Origin: Drechmeria coniospora
Lineage: Eukaryota; Ascomycota; Sordariomycetes; Hypocreales; Ophiocordycipitaceae
NCBI RefSeq assembly: GCF_001625195.1
Contig: NC_054391.1
Location: forward strand, 5,343,157 to 5,407,156
Reading direction: 5' to 3'
DNA length: 64,000 nucleotides
A model generated the notes under the pieces. That model ran no database searches, was not told where the DNA came from, and was given only the letters and a program-made list of their open reading frames with translations. Position 1 is the stretch's first letter, and each line of letters opens with the position of its first letter. This document shows positions 35,157 to 45,150 of the stretch, one piece after another. The position numbers and the translations under genes were made by a program.

Positions 35157-37085
35157 TGTGATGGGACTGCTCGAACGGAACCAACAAGCAGGGAGGAGGA
35201 GGAAACGATTCTCAACGTGGCAGCAAAGATGAAGGGAAACAGAATTGAGAGGCGGAGGAGGAAGTCGGAAGTCGAAGTGGCGACTTGGCGATAGCCTTGC
35301 CAGACCGACTGCCGTTCCCAAGGGTAGCGTATGAATTATTAATACTACTTGGGTGGTGCTGCTCCGTTTTTGGGCGGCTTGGGCCGTCCTACTTACTTAT
35401 ATTACCCACCAACTTTGACCTGCACCTGCAGCTACGAGCGAGCACTGGCTTTCAGCCTGAAAGGCATCCGGCATCGAGCCCGCGTCAACAGGTTGGTAGC
35501 CTGCCTCTTACATCCATCCATCTCACGTACATGCTTGGTACTTGACAGTATGGAAGGCACTTGCTGGTAATTTGATTTGCGCCATCTTTTGCTTCCAATC
35601 CCATCAGTCAACCGTACTGCTGCAGAATCGGTCTCGTGCTCGTCCATCCCTCCGTAACGAAATGGAACCCTGGTATGTAATGGATACTGCATACCTTCAT
35701 CGTGCATGTACAATGCGTACGATGGCACTCGGTTGTTCACTTCATGCAGCATGGTGCGGGCAGCCAATGTCGTGGCTTGAATAACGGGGATAAGCGTCGA
35801 TCATGCGGTAGGAACCACGTCGCCCTACCCGAACCTCCAACACGACACCATCTTTTTGCTGCGCTGGTCTGATTCGACTCCTCTTCTGTTTCACCAGTCG
35901 GCTGTGACGGTCGCAGCCTCCTGTCGTCTGCCTGTCAGACGCGACGACGGCAAAGTCGGCACGGCGGCCACGAATAGGACGACTGGCACAAACAGCACCT
36001 TTGGCAGGCCACTCCGCCAACATGTCGACCGAGGCTCCCGAAAGCAATATCAACGAGCGGGTAATCGATCGGCCGCTGTGGAAGGCGCTGTCATGTTTTG
36101 TTTACGCTTCGAAACGGCTTGATCAATGGATGGGCATCGGAGAGGTTCGTCAGATGAGATCATGACTGGGCTTGCCGATGACTAGGATCCACAGCAACGG
36201 CAGGCTCTCTCATGCGCCTCTGGATAAGTAAGCAGCTTGACGGTGCAGCCAGCGCAGGGATAGCAACGTCACCCGTGCGCCTCTCGAATCTTGCCGGTCT
36301 CGTACTCTTTTCTCCATCGGTCACTGGCCAGATACGTAAGCCTTTGTGCATGATGGCAGCTTCACTCGTTCGTTGTCGATAAGCCTGTCTCGCCGCAAAA
36401 TCGGTGCCACTCCAGGGCTTCAGGGCCACCCTTCGAGGGAGGATGGGATGCACTGTAAGGGGGCACCAAGGGAAGTTCTGTTGCTGCGGTGCTTGGCAGC
36501 ACTGATGGTAGCACAAGCATGGCGCTCGGGTGCAGTAAGTACTCTGTCGCAACATGCTGTAGGTACTAACATGCTTGTGGTAAGTACTAACTAAGGTACA
36601 GTGAATGTGCTCTATGCTGTGCTCCAACTCTCGGTGCGGCGCCCAGTTGTGTGGCCAAGTTGGGTGCGACATCCTCTGTGCATGCATGCTGGGACCCCGA
36701 CTGCCACTGTTTCGGTGGAGGATGCTCCTTGCCCAAGTATTGCTATTTTAGTAGGTTAATAGTACCTAGAACTTGGCTAATACTTACAGTGTTGTACGGA
36801 GTACGAAGTACAAGTATAGAGTACTCTGTACTTACTGGGTGATGGTTTGTATAACGTACTGTACTTCAGTACTTACAGTACTTCCTTGTAGGTACGGTAC
36901 ATGTACTTGTACCTAGTACCAACAAAGACATGTTAACACGGCAAACGTCAGCGGGAAAAAAAAGTCACGATGGAGACCAAGAAGTCATTCTTGCATCAAA
37001 GTACCACACCATCGCTTTGTCACCCCCCCTCCCCCCCAAGCGACGCATGCAACACCCGTCGTCGCATCTGCCTGCATAGCATAGC
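35157..37085. other. 1.9 kb spacer with short GTAC-rich island
   Basis: No gene supported. About 36520-36930 is GTAC-rich (ACGGAGTACGAAGTACAAG near 36787). The remainder is unremarkable mixed sequence. Confidence 0.6.
36520..36930. repeat. GTAC-rich palindromic-word island
   Basis: TACGGAGTACGAAGTACAAG and GTACTTGTACCTAGTACC-like words in about 400 bp upstream of the small conserved gene. Confidence 0.65.
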
Positions 37086-37577
37086 ATGTCACGACTGCCG
37101 CGCAGCATCCTCAGTCTGTCCAGCGCAGGCTACTCCGTGTCCTGTCCTTGGCCGTCGCGCCTTGGCCGTCGCTTCGTCGCCATGCCTGCCTCGGGCGACC
37201 GTTCCACCTCCTCCAGCGCCGGCCCCAGCTCGTTGGCGCAAGGCACGCAACCCCGGCGAAGCCAGCAAGCAACCGAGAACCAGCCGGACTCCGCCGCACC
37301 TGCTCCCGACCGTGGCCTCCCTGCCCCGGGCCAAGGCGACGCAATTCCGACGTTGGACGTCAGCGGGGCCGGTACTACCGTCAAGCTCGACGCCCTCGGC
37401 CCCTTGGTCGTCAACCAGGACGGCACCATGTCCAGAATCTCCAACTGGCCCGAGATGAGCGACGTCGAAAAGGAAAACACGCTTCGGGTCCTCGGCAAGC
37501 GAAACCAAGCCCGTCTCGCCGCTCTGAGGCAACGGTCGCACGGCACGTCGGTCGAAGGAGAATCAAACGGTCAATAA
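37086..37577 (+). CDS. Small conserved fungal protein (unknown function)
   Basis: Single exon, 163 residues. The first about 85 residues are Ser/Pro/Gln-rich and disordered. The last about 75 are compact and look conserved: LGPLVVNQDGTMSRISNW then EMSDVEKENTLRVLGKRNQ. I remember this Asn-x-Asp-Gly-Thr-x-Ser-Arg-Ile block as widespread in fungi and unassigned. The 32 residues before the second Met (37182) are Arg/Ser-rich and acid-free, compatible with a mitochondrial presequence, so two start sites are possible. The neighbouring bZIP gene is convergent, 246 bp away. Confidence 0.78.
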   Translation: MSRLPRSILSLSSAGYSVSCPWPSRLGRRFVAMPASGDRSTSSSAGPSSLAQGTQPRRSQQATENQPDSAAPAPDRGLPAPGQGDAIPTLDVSGAGTTVKLDALGPLVVNQDGTMSRISNWPEMSDVEKENTLRVLGKRNQARLAALRQRSHGTSVEGESNGQ

Positions 37578-37823
37578 TTGAGCAGTATAAAACCTAGGAC
37601 GATGCTCGGCCGCCCAAGCCGGAAAAGGCTCTCTCCAAGCCGGATAAGGCTCTCTCTCTAATGTTTCCATCACACGTGTATCGCGTTGCGTTGCCTTTCA
37701 TCAATTTTTTTTACAACGGACACAAAGACGCTCGAAAGCAAACAACGCCGCCGGAGCAGCGCTCCATCACCCAATGTGCCCCGAGTCGGATAGCTTCGTC
37801 ATCGACAGCAGCCCGGCCTCCCG

Positions 37824-39184
37824 TCACCCTTCCGTCTTGATGAATTCGGCGGCGGATGAGCTGGCAGGTGCAGCCTTGGTCTTTGTGCTCGCGTGCTTGG
37901 TAAACTCCCTCCAGAGTGCCGTGATGTCGTCGCCACCCTCGTTCTTCTCCACGAGAAGGTTCTTCAACCACTTGTTCTCCGTCTCCAGCTGAGACACCTT
38001 GTTTTCGAGAGACGTGATCTTGTCCGTCATTTCCTTGGCCGACTTCTCGAGCGCCTGCTCACGCTGCTTCTTCTTGATGCGGAACCGGGCGCTCGCCGCC
38101 GTGTTCCGTCTCCGCTTGTCGTCTTCCGCCGCGGCGCGAGATGCATCTTCAAAGTTCAGCTGCTGGCTCGCCATGGGAATGGGAGATATCCCGGCCGCGG
38201 AATCCGACTTTTGCTTGTCCCCTGGCTGGCCGCTGCCTTGCCGGAACTGAGACTGCTGCTGCTGCTGTTGCTGCTGGATGGGTTGCAACGGCTGAAAGGC
38301 CTGGGCACCATCCGCGAACGAGTTCAAGGATGGTGCCGCAAACGCGCCGCCGCTGAAATCAGAAAAGCTAAAGTCGCCTGCAATGCGTCAGCAAGACAGC
38401 TCGGCAATTGCATTGTCACGACCATGTCTCCCAAAAAATGGCTGGCGGTCTGCGAGTCCCCGCGTCAAGCGGAATAGCGGGGGTGACGTCCTGCCAAGGC
38501 ACATGGGCGCCGACAATCACGAGGAATTGCGACATCGCGTTGTCATTTGTCAGCCCATCCAAGTGGTGTGAGGGCCCCACACCACCGTCAGTGCAGGCCA
38601 ATGTGAGATCTGCAAGCGGCACTGCCGCTGCCAGATAGAAGGGAACGAGATCGCAACCCAGCGAGGCAGGCAAGGCGGGGGCAAGCCGAGCGGTGGAGGA
38701 AGGCGAACCATCTTCATCCGCAGACTGAGGGGGAACGGCAAGAATTTCTCGACCCCACGAGGGATCGAGGAGAAAGTTAAAAAGGAAGCGGTCAGGGGAG
38801 AATGGGGGCCTATCGGACGGTGGACAACGGGAAGTAGACTGGGACGAAAAAGACGGCCGATCGGACAAGAAAATGTATCGACTCACCAGACATGAAGTCG
38901 AGGTTCGAAATGTCTCCCATGACGGATGGCGATGCCGTCGTCACATCGTCGGCTGTGCTGGAGTTGTGCCGAGCGACCGACTTGGTGTCGGCCTTGACCG
39001 GCTGGGCCTGAAAGTCCAAGTTTTGGCCGGAATCAAAGTCGAAGAATTGCGTGTTCGTGAAGAGGGCGAGATCGTCCTCCATGGTGAACGTCTCCTCCCG
39101 GACCGCGTCCTGGGGGTTGATGGTGTTGAGGTCCCGCAGATACTGCGACACGTTTGGACCGTGCCGGCCGTTGAACGTCGACAT
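37824..39184 (-). CDS. cys-3: bZIP transcription factor, CYS3/MetR type
   Basis: Exons (minus) 39184-38887 and 38377-37824; 283 residues. The basic region RRRNTAASARFRIKKKQRE (about residues 188-206) followed by a leucine zipper (about 207-245) is the pattern of CYS3/MetR/Zip1 regulators of sulfur metabolism, and differs from the Gcn4/CPC1 basic region. The N-terminus holds a short conserved Ser-Gln-Tyr-Leu-Arg-Asp-Leu-Asn block and an acidic/aromatic segment (FFDFDSGQ) likely to be an activation region. A Gln run (about nine) precedes the bZIP. The single intron is 509 bp, far longer than any other here, but the join restores Met-Ser-Gly-Asp-Phe-Ser with a clean donor GTGAGT, branch CTGAC and acceptor GCAG. 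CYS3 assignment is from family knowledge; a different bZIP of the same clade is possible. Confidence 0.85.
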
Positions 39185-39789
39185 TGCGGCAGCAGTCGTT
39201 GAGGAATGGAACCGGCAGCGTGATTCTCTCCGCCGTCGTACCGGAGATCGAGGGGCGCTTCGACGCCTATTCGTGCCGAGGAAATGCTGTCGTTGGACGA
39301 CTGCCGGCGCAAAAATGTTGAGCGGATGAGGGTGCGTCGGTGACGGTGACGACCACGACGGCTTCGAGGCTGTCAAGAGGTGGCCCGGTTATCCACGTCG
39401 TCGAGAGTATACACAGGTCGATTTCGGTGACAGGGCGAAAAGGCGATCTATCCACTGCTGAGGGTATCGCGTTGCAACGACGAAGAAGGCTGGTCGTGGG
39501 TGTGGATGAGGCAGGATTGCGCGCGTTACCGGCGACAGGTGGGTGGGTGATTTGATGGGGTCCTCGAGTTTTGCCAGGCCGAGTCAGCCGCCGCCGAGGG
39601 GTAGCGGAGAGCGCTGCCGTTCGTGCGCCGCTGGTGGGGTTGATTTGCTTAGCAATCAGGAGCGTGGAACCCTGATACCCATTTTACACCCCCGTTGGGC
39701 GGCGGAGGGCGACGTGCAGCCAGTCAGATGGCACGATTCCTTATCGTCATGCACAGTTACGAGGACGGACGCATTAGCATGTGCCAAAG

Positions 39790-40840
39790 ACTGTTTCGAA
39801 CAGTACATGTACCAAGTACATGTACAAGTAGCCAGCCAACACAACATGTACAGTACATCCATGTCCAGACGAATGTCGCACAAGAACATGTACTGTACAT
39901 GTACAAGTACAATCTCATGGATGACAAGGCGCATGTGTTGGAGTGCTTGTACAGTAAGTACTCCGTACTCCGTACATGTATTTCTTACATGTGTTCTGCG
40001 CCAGTGCAAGTACTTTGTATAATGTGGCTGTCCACGCTGTTGATCGGAAGACTGATTACTGATTAATTACAGTGTGACGTTACTCCGCAAGTCCGCCCAG
40101 CACGTGTACTGTAGTACTTACATGTACACTTCAGTGCTTGGACGGAGTAATACTCCGTACGGAGTAAGTACTAGGCACTTAACTAATACTGCAATATTTA
40201 GGTACAGTACACTGTACAGTACCTTACCTACTGTACAGTACAATCAATACGAGGACACTTCCTTACAGTGATTATCCTACAAGTACATATGTGTACATGT
40301 ACAGTACAAGCACACCTAGCAGGTATTGTCTCGTCAATGTTGCCTCCCTCCGTTCGTGGAGGTCAACCACGATTATTACCAGAATTCAGCTGGAGCAGCA
40401 GGACCAAGTGCTTCTTCCCAGTGATTGGGTTCCATCGGCCGGAAACAATCGCTAGCTCATTAGTTGACCATTTTGGTGCGCAAAGTTATGAGAAACAGCA
40501 CGCTTGTGGTGCTTTTGGGAGCGCAGGTACTGTACAAGTAAGTACTGCAGCATTACTGTGCATTGCGAGAGCGCAAGGTCCTCCCTACAGGCAACCGGTG
40601 AACTCGACTCCATTCAAAATTTGCTGCTGCCTGGATTGCTCCGTTCCTCGGCCGTTCGGTGCGCCGCGGACCTTACTAGTCCGCGTGCGTTCGTATGAGT
40701 GGCAGTAGTTTACAGAATACGAGTATGGAGTATTACTGTACGGAGTGTCCCGACTTGTACTCCGTAGTTGGTGTGCAAGCTCTCTGGCAAATAATCACGC
40801 ACTATCAATAAGTACTCCGTACTGTAAACTCTCTTATCGT
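39790..40840. repeat. GTAC-rich palindromic-word island
   Basis: Dense GTACATGTAC, GTACTCCGTA and TACAGTACA words, with one calmer interval at 40330-40520. It contains the 16 bp palindrome. Confidence 0.7.
40151..40166. repeat. Perfect 16 bp palindrome TACTCCGTACGGAGTA
   Basis: Two copies of the island word TACGGAGTA fused head to head about a central GTAC. It lies inside the 39.8-40.3 kb island. Confidence 0.85.
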
Positions 40841-41115
40841 ATGGAAGGTCACATGCCATGTCACGGGGAATGATTGCTTAGTCAGATTGACCATCGCGCT
40901 CCGTTGCCATCGTCGCGTCTCGTCGAACAGGAAGCTGCAAGTCTCCACGGACAAGGGCGGTAGTCAGGCGCATACGTACTGTAAACTCGCATCTGCTGGC
41001 CACCCGACATGCCATTGCATTTTGGCACCGCGTAGCCTGTCGATGAACCTTTGATGGACCATTCTGGCCCGCCGGTGAATTCTATCCTATCCTCCTCTTG
41101 TATCCGGACGCTGCG

Positions 41116-42660
41116 ATGGCCCGCCTCTCCATTCCGACCAAAGCCAAACTGCCGTCATCACTGCCCGTCGAACCATCCAACCCGGCCGTCATCAAATCTT
41201 TCAGTCGACTCACGCGCGAATCGCTACTCTCTCTTGCTCTCGAATGGCTTGATGAGGGCGTAGTGGCCAATGCGACTCCCTATCTTGCTCGCCGACGGCG
41301 GGGGGACCGAGACGAGGCCGCCCCAGACCAGGACCAGGATGATGCAGATGATCTCTATCCGCCGTGCCGGTCTCTCGACGAACTCAGGGCTCTCTACGGA
41401 GACCTCCAGCAACAAAAGAGCTTGAAGCGCGATGTCGTAGCTCGTATCTTGGAAGGCGATTGGCGTCACGGCGTGACCTTGTTTCAGCTTGCCATGGCCG
41501 ACTTTGCCCATCTCGAGGAGCATCCTGCGTCGCAGAAATGGACGGCGTACAAGATCTTGCCCCTCAAAACTCCATCCAAGGATGCCAACGAGGAAGCGCC
41601 CCGCGTTGACAGCACGAGCTTGACGATACCACGCTTTCATCCCTCCACGTTTATCCGAAATCTGCAGCAGCAGGTGCTTCCCGACGTCAAGGCGCATTAT
41701 CACTTCCATCGACCCAAGCAGTTTCCTGTCCTGTTTCTCCGAATATTCGTCATAGACTCTCCCTACAACACAACGCTGACCCTGTCGACCGTGGACAGTT
41801 CCGGAACGGCCACCAATTTCAGCAGCTCTCGCACAATCTTCCTGGCATTCCCCGACGGCTCGCCCTCGCTCTACATGACCAAATCGCAAGCCACCGGCTC
41901 CCGAGGCACCGGGGAATCCAAAAGCTTGCACAGTATCATCGTCAACGGCGTTCCCAAAGCGCTCTCGCGCCCGAGGGAGCGTTTTGCCGTCAAGTCCACC
42001 AACCTCACCAGCAAGAACCTGGATGCGCTGTTGGAGAAAAGGGGTTCGGGCCGCAGCAATGCGTCGGCTGGCGGCTGGAGCATATACGCAAACGAAAAGG
42101 CCGAAAATTCTCCTCTGGACCCTACCCTATCATTACCGCCCTTGCGCGGAAAGCCGTGGACCGGCACGAGTCGAGCGAGGGAAAGATCGCAACCGGGGCC
42201 TGATCGCGCCATCAAGCGGGCAAGGTTGGCTGCGCAAGCTCGATTCGGCGGTTCGGCCCTTGTCGACGACGGCAAAGGCGTCGAGAGGCTCGAAATCCTG
42301 ATGCAAGATCCTTTCCCGGCCTCGAGCGCGCATCAAGATCAGCCTTCCGACGAAGAAGCGGAACGTGGCCGGGACGAGGACAAAGCCGTGGACCGAAGGC
42401 GCAGCAAGGTCGAGGCTTTTCTGAAGCAAGCGCGCGTCGATGCCGATGGTGACGGCGATGACGACGATGCCTCCCTGTGGACTCCCACCGTTCGACTTGC
42501 CTTTCAAGGACCTCACGTCTTTGCAGGCATCCGGCAGCTCGTCGAGGCGGGCATCGTCGATGGCGCGCGCATGCCCGGGTGGATGACCGGCGAGGATGGG
42601 GTCACAAGTGGTGTGGTAAGGCACGGTCGAATAAGAGGGTACAAGGGGTCGGGGCTATGA
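41116..42660 (+). CDS. CHL4: Inner-kinetochore protein CHL4 / CENP-N / Mis15
   Basis: Single exon, 514 residues. Chl4 binds CENP-A nucleosomes with Iml3 in the constitutive centromere network and is needed for faithful segregation. N-terminal features fit the family: a conserved start (IPTKAKLPSSLPV), a Ser-Arg-Leu-Thr-Arg-Glu-Ser-Leu-Leu helix, an Asp-Trp-Arg-His-Gly-Val-Thr-Leu-Phe-Gln-Leu block and a Phe-His-Pro-Ser-Thr-Phe beta segment before an FPVLFLRIFVIDSPY strand. The C-terminus ends in a Leu-Ala-Phe-Gln-Gly-Pro-His-Val-Phe-Ala-Gly-Ile-Arg block that is typical of fungal Chl4. The region between about 330 and 450 is charged and poorly ordered. The frame is open 18 bp further upstream but without an ATG, so 41116 is the first usable start. 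Confidence 0.9.
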   Translation: MARLSIPTKAKLPSSLPVEPSNPAVIKSFSRLTRESLLSLALEWLDEGVVANATPYLARRRRGDRDEAAPDQDQDDADDLYPPCRSLDELRALYGDLQQQKSLKRDVVARILEGDWRHGVTLFQLAMADFAHLEEHPASQKWTAYKILPLKTPSKDANEEAPRVDSTSLTIPRFHPSTFIRNLQQQVLPDVKAHYHFHRPKQFPVLFLRIFVIDSPYNTTLTLSTVDSSGTATNFSSSRTIFLAFPDGSPSLYMTKSQATGSRGTGESKSLHSIIVNGVPKALSRPRERFAVKSTNLTSKNLDALLEKRGSGRSNASAGGWSIYANEKAENSPLDPTLSLPPLRGKPWTGTSRARERSQPGPDRAIKRARLAAQARFGGSALVDDGKGVERLEILMQDPFPASSAHQDQPSDEEAERGRDEDKAVDRRRSKVEAFLKQARVDADGDGDDDDASLWTPTVRLAFQGPHVFAGIRQLVEAGIVDGARMPGWMTGEDGVTSGVVRHGRIRGYKGSGL

Positions 42661-42748
42661 CCTGTTTTCTTTTCTTCGTCTACGGACCTGGTTCTTGAGC
42701 GTTTCCAGTCCCATTCAATGATACCCCGCGACGACACGATTCGCCCTC

Positions 42749-44138
42749 TCAGCTTTCCGCTCCCAGCCCAAACACCTTGACAGTGTTGTTCCAGGCCGCC
42801 TCGCAGACTTCTTCGACGCTGATGCCCTTTATTCCAGCCACGACCTTGGCCACGCGCTCAATGTTGCATGGCTCGTTGCGCCCCTTGACCATGGCGCCTT
42901 CTTCCCACTTCTCCTTCTTGACCACCTTGAACCGATCAGGCACCTCCGGTATCTTTTTCTGATTTTTCTTGCTCTGCGTCTGCTTCGGCTTCGGCTTCGC
43001 CTCGGCCTCGTCGGCCGTCTCCTTCCCGGCCGGTTCCGGTACCGTCTTCGCCTCGATCAGATGCTTCCAACCCTCGTGGCTGGGTCGCACTTCGCACCAC
43101 GGGCCATCCGTCTCGAGCATGATCCGGTCGAGGCGAATCTCCTCGACGACTTTGCAATTCTCCGCCGTCTTGAAGCTGCACCCATTGATGCCAATGTGGA
43201 GGCCGAGGTCCATCAACTCGCGCATCTCTTCGGCTGTGCCGGTGAAGCTGTGCACGACACCACCTTTCTCCAGCCTCTCGAGGCCGTCTCCAAACGCGGC
43301 CTTGAGCAGAGCGACAAAGTCGGTGTGAGCGGCCCTGGAGTGCAGAAACAGCGGTAGCTGGGGTGTCATTGCGGCGGCCACTGCCAGCTGTGCCTCGAAC
43401 GAATGCCGTTGAACGAGCTTGTTGCAGTAGTGAAGCCGGTCGTAGTCGAGACCAAACTCGCCCATGGCGACAAGGTGCTTCTGCCCAGACTTCCTCGCCT
43501 GGGCCACCAAGTCGGTCAGCTGCGCGAGGATGTCGGCCGACTTGTCGGCGTCGGGGAGGTGATGGTCCGGAACTGGTTCGGCATCGACATGCCCATTCTC
43601 GCGTACGTCCTCTTCGGAGCTGAATATGGCAGAGGAGCAAGGGTGGATGCCGGCCGTAGCAAAGATGGTACCGGCTGATGGCGAGTCGTGAGCGAGGACG
43701 CCAAAGGACAGAGGACCGATCCAGGGAACTCACGGTAGTCTTTCGCCAGCTGCAGCGAGTCACGGATGCTCTGAAAGTCCGAGCCCGTCACCATCAGCTT
43801 GGAGCATCCTACTTGGCGAGCTCTGTCGACGACGGCGGCAAGGTCGTCCGGGTGTCGCTGCGAGCCGTGATATCGACCCCTGAAGATCGGGTCGGCGAGG
43901 TTGATGCCAATCTACAAGATGGACGGGTGTCAGAGGGTCAACCCGCACGGATGACGGGTGAAGAGGGAGAAGGCACATCGATGTATCTCGGCGAATAGGA
44001 GGAGCCTGAGTCTGTTGGCGCAGTGCGAGGCTGAGCCACAGCGGCGGCCATGGCGGAGGCGGAACGAACAAGGCTCAAGCGGGAAACGGAACGGCTGCGA
44101 GAAGATGATGAGAGACGCTGCAGACCTCGCCAGGACAT
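42749..44138 (-). CDS. scn1: TatD-family metal-dependent hydrolase (Scn1-like)
   Basis: Exons (minus) 44138-43977, 43911-43734 and 43674-42749; 421 residues, or 392 from the second ATG at 44051. It is a TIM-barrel metallohydrolase: early ligand region YIDIGINLADPIF, AGIHPC, GEFGLDYDR (metal Glu), LFLHSR, VHSFTGT (metal His) and LETDGPWCE (metal Asp) are in order. A Lys/Pro/Glu-rich insert of about 45 residues sits before the last helices. TatD enzymes are 3'-5' nucleases or phosphodiesterases; Scn1 of fission yeast interacts with Cut9. The 29 residues between the two ATGs are Ser/Arg/Leu-rich and acid-free, a credible mitochondrial presequence, so two products may be made. Tail-to-tail with CHL4, 88 bp apart. 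Confidence 0.9.
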
Positions 44139-45150
44139 GAAGGATTTCACAACGCTTGTCGCCCCGTTTTCACAGACCCAGCCTTGAGGATTCTGCAGTC
44201 TGCAAGGCGTACAACGTACTCGGTGCAGCACAGACGGTGCAGTAAGTAATGCAGTAAGTATTAATTACAGTACAAATAAGTACGGAGTACGGAGTACAGC
44301 CGCCGAGCATAGCGGTGACAGGCTGACAGCACACTCTATGGAGAAATCACGTCGACCCCACGGGCACGTCGAGAAAATTTACTGGCCGTATGGTGCAGCA
44401 CGTGACCTCGCGCTGCACAATCCAAGGGCGTTTAAGTGCTTTGCAGGGATCTGCCAACGGGGTTCACGACTCCCACGCACGGCCATGGAGAAAGTACAAG
44501 CACAAGTACAAGTACAGTACTTTGCGCAACGAGAAAACTCATGCTGCCATGGCATGGGACATTGACAAGAAAAAGACAGATGTTGAGATTCCAAGTGCCG
44601 TACCGGGCACAGAGATGTGCTGTTTTTATGATGCCCGTTGCGAACCAACTGTGCTTGCTCGCACCAGGCTGCAAGTACAGTAGACCAGCGGGCGTGAATC
44701 GGTACATGGCGGGTACGCCTGGTATCCGCCACGCTTACGTGTACGGCATTGTACACACCGCGTAGAGTGGGCAACGTATCCTTGCCCTTGACCCCCTGTA
44801 ACTCACTGGCCAGCGACCAGTGTTTAATGGGTTTTTGGCGGCGGTGCTGCATTTGTTATCGCGCTAACGGTGGCGTCGCGCGTGCAAACACGCGACTCCC
44901 TCGCTTAAAGCCGTCCTTTCGCCATCGACATCGCGTCGCCCTCCTTCCTTCCATTCTACACATCCCGTCCAACATCATCATCGTCCTCCTCATCATCACT
45001 TGGCCGCTCTCCCACCGCCCTGCTTTGGTCCGTGGCATCCGCTTGCGTTCTCGTCGACACTCGCGGTGAGCATCCTCGCGTCAAGTCTCTGCTTCGGCAT
45101 CACCTCCTCTCCGTCGTCGCCGTCACGGCCCGCGTCGCCGATCCGCCATC
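44139..45150. promoter_or_regulatory. Divergent spacer TatD-RNR1 with CGCG cluster
   Basis: About 1 kb. A GTAC patch (44200-44300) lies at the left. Four CGCG-core words precede RNR1: TCGCGCGT 44876-44883, ACGCGA 44890-44895, TCGCGT 44931-44936 and TCGCGT 45076-45081. They resemble MBF/MCB elements of S-phase genes, with one mismatch to ACGCGT each. Function is inferred. Confidence 0.45.

Larger units (their letters stand above)
39185..41115. other. Divergent spacer bZIP-CHL4 with GTAC-rich island
   Basis: 1.9 kb. About 39790-40310 and 40520-40840 are GTAC-rich, including a perfect 16 bp palindrome at 40151-40166. No gene supported. Confidence 0.65.
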
